Positions 1 to 6,618 are shown, numbered from the stretch's first letter. The stretch: DNA of 12,062 nt from an uncultured Planctomycetales bacterium (GCA_937982665.1 CALJLD010000273.1:1-12062), one strand, 5' to 3'. The notes: generated from the sequence alone by a model not told the origin. Numbers and translations: made by a program.

Positions 1-489
1 CTAACCCTTGGCGGCGTAGAGTTCCGCGTACTCCAAGGACCAGATGTCAATCATTTCCAGAAAGCTGTCCAAGTCCACCTCGGTCAATCTTTGGAAATGA
101 TTGCGGTTGAAGATCTCTTTGTTGCGGACAGTTCCCTTGGCGGCCAAATCCAGCACATAGGGATTGGCGAACGGCCGCACGGTCATCTCCAGCCGGCTGA
201 AGAGATTGCGTCGACCATGGTCGCGAGAGAGATTCACATCGTCACGACTGATGGATCCTCCCCAGCCGCGCTCGTCGTCCAAGACGCCAGAGTAATCAAA
301 GCCGGGGAACTGCGTGGCGACTTGCCGCAGGCAAAACTCTATCCGCTCGGAGACGGGCAGTCGATACTCCGAATGCAGGCGTTTGAGTTCGTCAACGGTC
401 AGCTCTTTCGCGTGCTTTTCCCGTTGACGTTCATCACGTGTGCGCGAACCGCGCTCGATCGCTTTCTGCAGTCGTTCCTGAAATTCCAT
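1..489 (-). CDS. Conserved hypothetical protein, 162 aa, function unknown
   Basis: This is a complete reading frame with an ATG at 487-489 and a TAG stop at 1-3. I do not recognise a named domain. The first ~45 residues are highly charged (Glu/Arg/Lys) and probably helical. The rest looks like a compact soluble domain, with a Gly-Trp-Gly-Gly stretch near residues 75-78, the segment SRLEMTVRPF near 98-107, VLDLAAKGTVRNKE near 112-125 and an acidic/aromatic C-terminus (IDIWSLEYAELY, 147-158). There is no signal peptide or membrane segment, so it is probably cytoplasmic. The style of the sequence suggests a lineage-restricted family, perhaps planctomycete; that is impression, not a search result. 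It lies 107 bases downstream of tex on the same strand and could be read from the same transcript. No Shine-Dalgarno motif precedes the ATG. The plus-strand frame across 91-552 is a shadow. Confidence 0.75.
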   Translation of the reverse strand: MEFQERLQKAIERGSRTRDERQREKHAKELTVDELKRLHSEYRLPVSERIEFCLRQVATQFPGFDYSGVLDDERGWGGSISRDDVNLSRDHGRRNLFSRLEMTVRPFANPYVLDLAAKGTVRNKEIFNRNHFQRLTEVDLDSFLEMIDIWSLEYAELYAAKG

Positions 490-558
490 ACGAAGCTATA
501 TCACTCGGAAACTACTTCATTCGGAGACTATGGTCACTCGATGGACATTTAATAGTTT

Positions 559-574
559 GGCGATGACATTCGCC
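559..574 (-). terminator. Small hairpin downstream of tex, possible weak terminator
   Basis: A 5-bp perfect inverted repeat (ggcga / tcgcc) with a 6-base loop lies 22 bases past the tex stop codon, before the 162-aa gene. No T-tract follows on the minus strand, only an AT-rich stretch. It is therefore at best a weak or factor-dependent terminator or an RNA 3' end stabiliser, and may be chance. Confidence 0.2.
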
Positions 575-596
575 ATTCAAATCACATCCCAATCAA

Positions 597-3500
597 TCAC
601 TTCTTGTTCTCTTTCGATTCGTCCTTTTCGTCTTTGGACGAATCGTCCATCTTGAGCAATTGCTCCAATTGGCCGAACGTCCGCATGGGCTCTTTGCCCT
701 TCTTCATTTTGTCAGAGAGCTTGGCCGGCGGCTTGTTTGACTTCTTCTCGAAGACGCGCGGCTTTCCGGTATGTCGCTGTTGTGGCCGCCCGCCCTTGCG
801 CCCACGGCCCTGCGGCCGCCCGCCGCCGCGTCCTCGGTCTCCGCCACGATTGCCATCGCGCTGTGCCGAACGTTGGCCATCTCCTTGCTGCGACTGGTTC
901 TTGTTGCGGTCTTTCCGCCCTCGCTCCGGCCGCGCCCGTTCCGTGCCGGGCTCGATCATGGTCAACGAGACGCGGCGTCGCTGCGAATCGACTTCCACAA
1001 CCCAGACTTTGACGATATCGCCGACGGAGGCGACATCATGCGGACTGGCGACATAACCGTTTGAGAGCCGGCTGATGTGAACCAGCCCGCTGTCTTTGAG
1101 CCCAATGTCAACAAAGACGCCAAAGTCAACAACGTTCAACACGCTGCCGGACAATTGCATTCCCGGTTGCAGGTCTTCGAGCTTGAGGATTTCGCGACGA
1201 AAGACCGGCGGCGGCAAGTCCTCGCGCGGGTCACGCCCTGGCTTGACCATCTGTTGCATGATGTCCTGCAACGTCAGCACGCCAACGCCCAACTCTTCCG
1301 CCAAGGCCGTGCTATCAGCCTCTTTCATCTTTTGTGCCAACTGGGCACGGCTTTCCTTCGACTGCAACGCGTCCAAGCCAAAACCCAGCTTCTGCAACAG
1401 TTCGGTCGCAGTTGCGTAGTTTTCCGGGTGAATCCACGAAGCGTCGAGCGGGTTCTCACTATCGGAGATCCGCAGGAATCCGGCTGACTGCACAAACGCG
1501 GCGTCGCCGATTCCCGGCACGTCCTTCAATTGCTCTCGCGATTTGAGCGGCCCTTTTTCCTGACGGAATTCATAAATCCGGCGTGCCGTTAACTGATTCA
1601 GACCGGAGACGTATCGCAGCAACGGGACGCTGGCCGTGTTCAATTCCACGCCAACGTAGTTCACGCATGACTCAACCACGTCATCCAAAGAGCTGCGCAA
1701 GTGCTTGGCTTTGACGTCATGCTGATACATGCCTACGCCAATGTTGCCGGGATCGATCTTCACGAGCTCGCTGAGCGGATCTTGCAGTCTCCTGCCGATG
1801 GAAACGGCCCCGCGAACGGTTGCGTCCAAAGACGGGAACTCTTCCCGCCCGACTGTGCTGGTGGAGTAAACGCTTGCGCCGGCTTCGTTGACAATGGAAT
1901 ACGAGACGCCGCGAACCGCGTCATCATTCAAAAGATCATACTCTTCTTGCGACAGCTTTCTCGGCTTGGCCGGTTGCGGCGGCTGGGTTTGCTTCTTGGC
2001 AGCAGGAGCAGGCGGCTTTTCGCTTTTCGGCTCGGCGGCGGCTTGAGCATCAGGTTTGTCGCTCTTTGCCGCGTCGGCTCCCGCTTCGGCAGGCGAGTTA
2101 TCCGCCGCAGGCTGAGTTTCGGCGTTTGCGGTTTCGGTCGCGACCTCGCCTGTCTGGGGCGTATCGCTCTGGGTGGCAACAGTTTCTTGACCACCGTCTT
2201 GCGCGGATGATGATTCGGTTTGCTGCGAGGCTTCAGCCGCAGGCTGTGATTCCGCAGCTTGCGAAGCGTCTTGCTGGGAAGCGCCAGCTTGAGCCGTGCT
2301 TGCTGCCGGGTCAGTGTTTGGTACCGCGTCAGCCTTGGGCTTTGCGTCCGTCTTTTGTTCCGTGGAAGCTTCCGCTGGAGCTTGCCGCGGCTCGTCTTCA
2401 GGACCACGGAGTTCATCCTGCTTGGGTCCGGCGATCAGTTCCGCGACGAGCGATTCGGTTTCGCGACAGGCGGTTCCGTTGCCAATCACAACAACATTGA
2501 GTTGGTGCTTCTTGATGAAGTCCGCCAGCTTGAGCCGCGCGCTGATCCGGCGATTGCCTTTTCCGGTAACGTAGATCAGCGTGTGCTCCAGGTAGTTGCC
2601 GAATTCGTCAATGGCGACGACTTTGCAACCACTGCGGAAGCCAGGGTCTATCGCCAGCACGCGACGTCCAGCGACCGGCTGTCGCAACAGCAGGCTGCGC
2701 AAGTTGCGTGCGAACACTCCAACGGCATGGTTCTCCGCTTCTTCCGTCAGCTCGCGGCGGAATTCGCGCTCCAAGCTGGGAATGATGAGCCGCGTCATCG
2801 CATCGCGACCGCAACCGCGAATGAACTCGACGTGCGGATGATCGGCCTCAGAGACCGTTTCTTCGACAAGATTCTGCATCGATTCGAAATCGGCATCGAT
2901 GCGCGCACGAAGAATCTTGGCTCGCTCGCCGCGATTAATCGCCAGAATGCGATGCGGCGGAATGGTCGCCAACTTCTCCGAGAAATCAAAGAAGTCCTGG
3001 AACGTCCTGGCGAGCTTTTCGTCTTGCTTCTTCTTGACGTGCTTCTTTTTCTTATTCTGCTTCTTTGCCGAAGGCGCAGGTTTGGCTGTGGCTGTGTCTG
3101 CCTTGGCGGATTCCGCTTTTTCCGCGTTGGCTTCGGGCGCGGTTGCTGCCGCGGATGGCTCGGCCTCGCTGCCAGCCTCCGCTTGCGCTGGACTGTCGGA
3201 GGTTGATTCACTTGCCGGAGACGGCGGCGCATTCGCATCGGCGGAAGATTCCTCCGTCGCGCTTTCGGCCGGAGTTGATTCGGCCGGCGCTGACTCAGCT
3301 GGCGTACTACCGGCGTCCGCAGTGGGATTGTCCTTTGGTTGTGTTGCAGTTTGCGTCTCAACCGCTGCGACAGGCTTCTCGCTTGCCTTGGGTTCTTCCG
3401 CGACCGTCTCTTCCGGCAAACGTTGCGAGACGAGCTTGCCAGTCTTTTGAATGATCACGCGGAGCTTGTGGCGAAGCTCGGCCATTTCGCTGAATGACTC

Positions 3501-4007
3501 GGCCAGGATGTGCCCCGCGCCCAAAAGGGCATCGGCAGCCGTCTTAATCCCTTTATCAGGATTGACGAACTCCGCGGCACGCGCGTCCGCGTCCTTGCAC
3601 TCGCCGCTGCGCAGCTCTTCGGCCAAAACGGCCAGCCCTCGCTCTCGCGCGGCGGCGGCCAACGTTTGTTTCTTGGGCTTGAAGGGCAGATACAAGTCTT
3701 CCAGTCGCTTGAGCGAATCCGCGTCTTCAATCTTCGCGCGAAGTTCCGGCGTCAGCTTTCCCTGGCCGTCAATGGAACGCAGGATTGTCTCTTTGCGCTG
3801 CGCCAACAAGCGATGCTGTTCCAACAGCTTTGCTGCGGCGCGAATCTGCTCTTCATCAAGGCCGCCGGTCTGGTCCTTGCGATAGCGAGTGATGAAGGGG
3901 ATCGTGCAGCCTTCGTCCAGCAGTGCCACAAGATTGTGGACTTGCTCTTCGCGAAGTTTCAGTTCCGAGGCGATTGATGAAACTTCGGGCGCCGTTGCGA
4001 CAGCCAT
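597..4007 (-). CDS. tex: Transcription accessory protein Tex (Spt6-like, S1 RNA-binding) with two long disordered insertions
   Basis: Tex is a cytoplasmic nucleic-acid-binding protein, related to the core of eukaryotic Spt6, that influences transcription. From the ATG at 4007 the protein has 1136 residues, against roughly 770-790 in well-studied Tex proteins. The frame also reaches a TTG at 4079, but the ATG gives the usual Tex N-terminus (IASELKLREEQV, PFITRYRKD near 37-45). Domains in order: helical Tex N-terminal region (~1-195); low-complexity insertion 1 (~198-330); helical region from TFQDFFDF (~335); YqgF/RNase H-like domain with AIDPGFRSG (~452-460) and IGNGTACRETE (~508-518); insertion 2 (~527-690) inside that domain; its continuation EAGASVYS...AVSIGRRLQDP (~708-744); helix-hairpin-helix region with LNTASVPLL and VPGIGDAAF (~789-845); S1 domain (~942-1018); basic Gly/Arg-rich tail (~1026-1136). 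No SD motif precedes the ATG. It has a 317-base leader gap after pyrK. Confidence 0.95.
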   Translation of the reverse strand: MAVATAPEVSSIASELKLREEQVHNLVALLDEGCTIPFITRYRKDQTGGLDEEQIRAAAKLLEQHRLLAQRKETILRSIDGQGKLTPELRAKIEDADSLKRLEDLYLPFKPKKQTLAAAARERGLAVLAEELRSGECKDADARAAEFVNPDKGIKTAADALLGAGHILAESFSEMAELRHKLRVIIQKTGKLVSQRLPEETVAEEPKASEKPVAAVETQTATQPKDNPTADAGSTPAESAPAESTPAESATEESSADANAPPSPASESTSDSPAQAEAGSEAEPSAAATAPEANAEKAESAKADTATAKPAPSAKKQNKKKKHVKKKQDEKLARTFQDFFDFSEKLATIPPHRILAINRGERAKILRARIDADFESMQNLVEETVSEADHPHVEFIRGCGRDAMTRLIIPSLEREFRRELTEEAENHAVGVFARNLRSLLLRQPVAGRRVLAIDPGFRSGCKVVAIDEFGNYLEHTLIYVTGKGNRRISARLKLADFIKKHQLNVVVIGNGTACRETESLVAELIAGPKQDELRGPEDEPRQAPAEASTEQKTDAKPKADAVPNTDPAASTAQAGASQQDASQAAESQPAAEASQQTESSSAQDGGQETVATQSDTPQTGEVATETANAETQPAADNSPAEAGADAAKSDKPDAQAAAEPKSEKPPAPAAKKQTQPPQPAKPRKLSQEEYDLLNDDAVRGVSYSIVNEAGASVYSTSTVGREEFPSLDATVRGAVSIGRRLQDPLSELVKIDPGNIGVGMYQHDVKAKHLRSSLDDVVESCVNYVGVELNTASVPLLRYVSGLNQLTARRIYEFRQEKGPLKSREQLKDVPGIGDAAFVQSAGFLRISDSENPLDASWIHPENYATATELLQKLGFGLDALQSKESRAQLAQKMKEADSTALAEELGVGVLTLQDIMQQMVKPGRDPREDLPPPVFRREILKLEDLQPGMQLSGSVLNVVDFGVFVDIGLKDSGLVHISRLSNGYVASPHDVASVGDIVKVWVVEVDSQRRRVSLTMIEPGTERARPERGRKDRNKNQSQQGDGQRSAQRDGNRGGDRGRGGGRPQGRGRKGGRPQQRHTGKPRVFEKKSNKPPAKLSDKMKKGKEPMRTFGQLEQLLKMDDSSKDEKDESKENKK
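1938..2429 (-). other. Low-complexity insertion 2 within tex, splitting the YqgF-like domain
   Basis: These codons encode about 164 residues rich in Ala, Gln, Glu, Pro, Ser, Thr and Asp. They lie between IGNGTACRETE...VAELIAG and YSIVNEAGASVYS. In Escherichia coli-type Tex these two conserved blocks are only about 20 residues apart. The reading frame stays open throughout, and the flanking blocks are well conserved, so this is an in-frame loop expansion and not a frameshift or gene break. Confidence 0.85.
3018..3416 (-). other. Low-complexity insertion 1 within tex, ending in a Lys-rich patch
   Basis: About 133 residues, mostly Ala, Glu, Ser, Pro and Thr, sit between the helical N-terminal region (GKLVSQRLPEE) and the TFQDFFDF block. 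They end in a strongly basic run (KKQNKKKKHVKKKQDEK). Typical Tex proteins have only a short charged linker here. The segment is predicted by eye to be disordered, first acidic and then basic. Confidence 0.85.
3261..3305 (-). repeat. Three 15-base tandem repeats encoding [T/A]PAES
   Basis: Within insertion 1 of tex, three consecutive 15-base units encode TPAES-APAES-TPAES, followed by a degenerate ATEES copy. The DNA units are similar but not identical (tcggccggagttgat, tcggccggcgctgac, and a diverged third). This suggests the insertion grew by in-frame slippage or unequal exchange and then diverged. Confidence 0.7.
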
Positions 4008-4324
4008 GAGATATCCAGTTGAGGTGTTGCCAGAGTGGTTTGCTGTTCCGCTTGAGAACTCGGAATGTTGGCAATTCAAACCTGATACGCACCGCGAATC
4101 GAGATTCGCTCACGTACAAACCACCAAAGGTTGACTAGTTTCTTCGAGTGCGGGCGTCTTACCGCATCGGGCAATCTAAGCGCGCCACTATCGCCATGTC
4201 AAGCAGGAGATGCTCTCAAAGCCAAACAAGATAAGAACTTGCGTGAGCAGGGTGTTTGGCATGGATGAAGTTTGCGTAGGCGACATGCCCACAAAGCGGA
4301 CATTCAACCGGCAATGACTTTGCT
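4008..4324. other. 317-base gap between pyrK and tex
   Basis: The gap lies upstream of tex and downstream of pyrK, both on the minus strand. Its pyrK-proximal part (4216-4324) is covered by a possible 44-codon small gene that starts inside pyrK. The remaining ~208 bases contain a near-perfect 16-base palindrome at 4094-4109 and are likely to hold the tex promoter, though I could not find convincing -35/-10 boxes. No RNA gene is recognisable. Confidence 0.5.
4094..4109. promoter_or_regulatory. 16-base palindrome upstream of tex, possible operator
   Basis: The sequence gcgaatc-ga-gattcgc is a perfect 7-bp inverted repeat with a 2-base spacer, centred about 95 bases upstream of the tex ATG. Its size and symmetry suit a dimeric DNA-binding protein, but no regulator family is recognised. 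It could equally be a small RNA hairpin in the tex leader or chance. Confidence 0.35.
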
Positions 4325-4350
4325 TCAATCAAAGTCGATGGCGCACCCAT
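4216..4350 (-). CDS. Possible 44-aa zinc-knuckle microprotein overlapping the end of pyrK
   Basis: A small frame starts with ATG at 4348-4350, inside the last codons of pyrK in another frame, and ends with TGA at 4216-4218. It encodes 44 residues with Cys17-X2-Cys20 followed by His22, His30, His33 and His36, an arrangement able to bind a metal. An SD-like ggaagga lies at 4361-4367, 10 bases upstream of the ATG, and the overlap with pyrK would allow translational coupling. Against it, the frame is short, the SD lies within pyrK codons, and I recognise no family. The same frame extends upstream as a pyrK shadow, so only the part beyond 4324 is free of overlap. Treat it as a candidate. Confidence 0.25.
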   Translation of the reverse strand: MGAPSTLIEAKSLPVECPLCGHVAYANFIHAKHPAHASSYLVWL

Positions 4351-5242
4351 CAAACACGGGTCCTTCCACGCAAGTGCGGCGATAATCCCAACCGCCGTCC
4401 TCCTGGCGAACCTTTGCGACGCAACTGAAGCAGATTCCCACGCCACAGGCCATGGGTGTTTCCAGCGAGATCTCACACGGGACGTGCCGTTCTTGCGCGA
4501 TCTTCGCTACGGCAGCCATCATCGGTTCAGGCCCACAGCACAGAATTGTTGGCGAGAGTTTGGCCTGATCCAAGACGCTCTTCAATACATCTGTCACAAG
4601 TCCATGATGACCGCTTGTGCCGTCATCGGTACTCACGCGCACATCCACTCCCAGCGCCTGGAAGTCCTCAACGCCGGCGAGCAAATCTTTCGATCGCGCC
4701 CCGTAGCACAATGTAACGTGCTGCGAGCGTGGACGATGGCGTGGCGGCGCTCCGTAACGCCGCAACTCAAGAGCCTCGCGCGCGACGGCGAGAAACGGCG
4801 TTTGACCAATCCCGCCAGCGACCATGATCAAATGCTCTGCTGGTGTTGGCGAGAACCCATTACCCAGCGGTCCCCAGACTTCAAGCTTTTCGCCAGGCAA
4901 GCATTCGGCAAGTCGCGAAGTCAGTTTCCCAACGATCAAGTAGACAACGTCCAATCCATCGGCGGCTCCGGAACTGGATTGAGTTGTGTCATAGAGCGCG
5001 AATGGGCGACCCAGCAAGGGATCGTTGTAGCCTGCGACACGCAACATCAGGAACTGTCCTGGGACGATTCGCCGCGCAATCTCCGGACAACGAAAGCGTA
5101 CGCGAAACGTATCGCGGGCCATCCGCTCGTTTTCGACAATCTCTACCTGCCCATGCCACAGTCCATCCGCAAAGTACGGTGGGCCAGCCGGCGCTGGCGT
5201 CGCAGAGGGCAGTTGTTGTCCTACGAGGGAAACATCTGTCAT
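4325..5242 (-). CDS. pyrK: Dihydroorotate dehydrogenase B, electron-transfer (FAD/2Fe-2S) subunit PyrK
   Basis: PyrK carries electrons from dihydroorotate oxidation in the PyrD subunit, through a [2Fe-2S] cluster and FAD, to NAD+ in de novo pyrimidine synthesis. The protein is 305 aa and cytoplasmic. Residues ~30-130 form the FAD-binding barrel, with GRPFALYD at 78-85 matching the flavin-binding RPxS/A-Y motif. The nucleotide-binding part follows, with GGIGQTPF at 143-150 and CGPEPMM at 236-242. The C-terminal cluster motif has Cys266, Cys271, Cys274 and Cys291 (CX4CX2C...C), all present. The first ~25 residues are a Pro/Ala-rich extension. The ATG at 5242 overlaps the TGA of the upstream pseudouridine synthase gene (ATGA), and an AGGAAG motif lies 8 bases before it. 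pyrD is not in this window. Related FAD/2Fe-2S reductase subunits are possible alternatives, but the motifs favour PyrK. Confidence 0.9.
   Translation of the reverse strand: MTDVSLVGQQLPSATPAPAGPPYFADGLWHGQVEIVENERMARDTFRVRFRCPEIARRIVPGQFLMLRVAGYNDPLLGRPFALYDTTQSSSGAADGLDVVYLIVGKLTSRLAECLPGEKLEVWGPLGNGFSPTPAEHLIMVAGGIGQTPFLAVAREALELRRYGAPPRHRPRSQHVTLCYGARSKDLLAGVEDFQALGVDVRVSTDDGTSGHHGLVTDVLKSVLDQAKLSPTILCCGPEPMMAAVAKIAQERHVPCEISLETPMACGVGICFSCVAKVRQEDGGWDYRRTCVEGPVFDGCAIDFD
5239..5242 (-). other. ATGA stop/start overlap joining the pseudouridine synthase gene and pyrK
   Basis: On the minus strand the TGA of the pseudouridine synthase (5239-5241) and the ATG of pyrK (5240-5242) share bases as ATGA. 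This is the classic arrangement for translational coupling and strong evidence that the two genes lie on one mRNA. Confidence 0.9.
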
Positions 5243-6441
5243 GAGCTTGGCTTCCTGGGCTTTCCAGTGCGGCTGGACTTCTTTCGCCCTGACAATTTGG
5301 CTGATGCCTTCCGCGCGGTTTTTGTTTTTGGCTTTCGCTTGGAAGAATCGTTGGAGCGGGGAGACGCCAGTGGGGCACGCCGCGATCGCGACGTGTTCGT
5401 CCCTTTCGTGTTCCGGGAGCTTGAACGCTGGGCGTCGCTCTTATTGCCAGTCGCTCGCTCTGTGCGGGCACTTGCGGATTCGCCTTCTTGTCCCTTCTCC
5501 GTTGTCGTCTTGCGAGCGTGTCGCCCTTTACCGGCGGCCAACTCCTGCAGGCGGCGGATTTCGTCCTTTGTTAGCGGCCGATACTCCCCAGCGATCATGG
5601 TTCCCAGACGCAATGTCCCAATGGCCACGCGTTTGAGGTTTTGGACTTTATGTCCCAGATGGGCAAGCACGCGACGAATCTCACGGTTCTTGCCTTCGTC
5701 CAGGATCATTTCCAGCAGTGTCGATTGTTTGTGCTGCTTGAGAATCTTCAGGTGCTTGACCTTCGCGCGGCCTTCCGCCAGGTAGACTCCGCGCTTGAGT
5801 TGCTTGATAACTTCCCATTCCGCCTTGCCGGCAACTTGCACCTGGTAGATCTTTTCCACACCGTGCCGCGGGTGCGTCAAGCGATTGGCCAACTCGCCAT
5901 CGTTTGTGAGCAGGACCAGGCCTTCGCTCTCGCGGTCCAACCGCCCCACGGTAAAGACGCGTGTCTTGTCCGGCACAAGGTCCGTCACACGAGCGCGGCC
6001 TGAGGGATCGGAACTGGTGCTGATCACCCCTTTTGGCTTGTAAGCCGCGTAATAGACCAGCCGCTGCCGGCGCAGGACTTCTCCATCAACGCGAATCTCT
6101 TGCTGCTGGGTGTCCGCTCTTGCGCCCAACTCGGCGACGACTTTGCCATTGACTTCAACCCGACCGGCAAGAATGAGTTCCTCGCACGCGCGGCGACTGC
6201 CAAAACCGGCCGCGGCAAGAATCTTCTGCAATCGTTCGCCAGGCTCGGTGGAAACACGTCGCGCAACTTGCTTTCTGCGCTTGGCGGGGCGAGAGCTCTT
6301 GCCGGCGGTCGCCTTTGCGGATTTCTTAGCCGGCTTCCTGCCCAACGTCTTGCTGGGCACCTTGCTGAACGTTGTGCGCTTGCCACGAGATTGCTTCGCG
6401 CGACTCTTCTGTTTTTTCTTGGTGGGTGTGCGCGAGGGCAT
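5239..6441 (-). CDS. rluB: rRNA pseudouridine synthase, RsuA/RluB/E/F family, with long basic tails
   Basis: Enzymes of this family convert a specific uridine in rRNA to pseudouridine. From the ATG at 6441 the protein is 400 aa. A TTG at 6486 would add 15 residues but is less likely. The N-terminal ~65 residues are Lys/Arg/Ser-rich and look disordered. An S4 RNA-binding domain follows (ERLQKILAAAGFGSRRACEE at ~69-88), then the catalytic domain with GRLDRESEGL at ~166-175, whose Asp169 is the expected catalytic residue, NDGELANRLTHP (~180-191) and GKNREIRRVLAHLG (~250-263). The C-terminal ~95 residues are again a Lys/Arg/Ser/Thr-rich tail. The S4 plus RsuA-type core points to RluB (23S U2605) or RsuA (16S U516); the exact target cannot be told from sequence, so the symbol is tentative. 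It is the first gene of an operon with pyrK. No SD precedes the ATG. Confidence 0.88.
   Translation of the reverse strand: MPSRTPTKKKQKSRAKQSRGKRTTFSKVPSKTLGRKPAKKSAKATAGKSSRPAKRRKQVARRVSTEPGERLQKILAAAGFGSRRACEELILAGRVEVNGKVVAELGARADTQQQEIRVDGEVLRRQRLVYYAAYKPKGVISTSSDPSGRARVTDLVPDKTRVFTVGRLDRESEGLVLLTNDGELANRLTHPRHGVEKIYQVQVAGKAEWEVIKQLKRGVYLAEGRAKVKHLKILKQHKQSTLLEMILDEGKNREIRRVLAHLGHKVQNLKRVAIGTLRLGTMIAGEYRPLTKDEIRRLQELAAGKGRHARKTTTEKGQEGESASARTERATGNKSDAQRSSSRNTKGTNTSRSRRAPLASPRSNDSSKRKPKTKTARKASAKLSGRKKSSRTGKPRKPSS
5251..5256 (-). promoter_or_regulatory. Ribosome binding site of pyrK
   Basis: AGGAAG on the minus strand lies 8 bases upstream of the pyrK ATG, inside the last codons of the pseudouridine synthase gene. 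It supports 5242 as the pyrK start. Confidence 0.6.
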
Positions 6442-6487
6442 GGAAACCAACAACAATGTGCGTGCTGGCGGGAATCCGCTCAGCAAA

Positions 6488-6550
6488 GATGAGGTACGGC
6501 ACTTTCACGCAGAATGCGCATCACGCAATACGCGCTGCCCGTACCTCATC
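6488..6550. repeat. Long imperfect inverted repeat (stem-loop) in the leader of the pseudouridine synthase gene
   Basis: gatgaggtacgg at 6488-6499 is the exact reverse complement of ccgtacctcatc at 6539-6550, a 12-bp stem. After a 9-base bulge on the left arm, gcag (6509-6512) pairs with ctgc (6535-6538), which is contiguous with the right arm, giving 16 bp in all. The inner part is GC-rich and can form a further small hairpin. It lies 46 bases upstream of the pseudouridine synthase ATG and 69 bases past the stop of the beta-helix gene. No T-tract follows on the minus strand, so it is not a classical intrinsic terminator. It could be a factor-dependent terminator, a leader regulatory structure or a small palindromic genomic repeat. 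Confidence 0.6.
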
Positions 6551-6618
6551 ATACCGCGTGGAGGCCTCCCTTCCCAGGCACCACATCACACGATTCATCC
6601 GCTGGATTGCGGCCCACA

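Noticed and set aside
1928..2416. Arg/Pro-rich minus-strand frame within tex insertion 2 (and the similar one at 2795-3361)
   Set aside because: These are alternative frames of the repetitive insertion DNA on the same strand. The composition is an artefact of low-complexity codons, and the Tex frame is unbroken.
2259..3206. 315-codon plus-strand open frame opposite tex
   Set aside because: It is antisense to the conserved Tex core and insertions, with no domain or start signal. It is a shadow of codon bias.
4008..4079. Upstream TTG start giving Tex 24 extra residues
   Set aside because: The extra residues do not resemble Tex N-termini, and the ATG at 4007 fits the family. Similar reasoning rejects the TTG starts at 6486, 9104 and 10591 for the other genes.
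4484..5785. 433-codon plus-strand open frame opposite pyrK and the pseudouridine synthase
   Set aside because: It runs antisense through two well-supported genes, has no recognisable domain, and its composition is that expected from the complementary strand of GC-rich codons.
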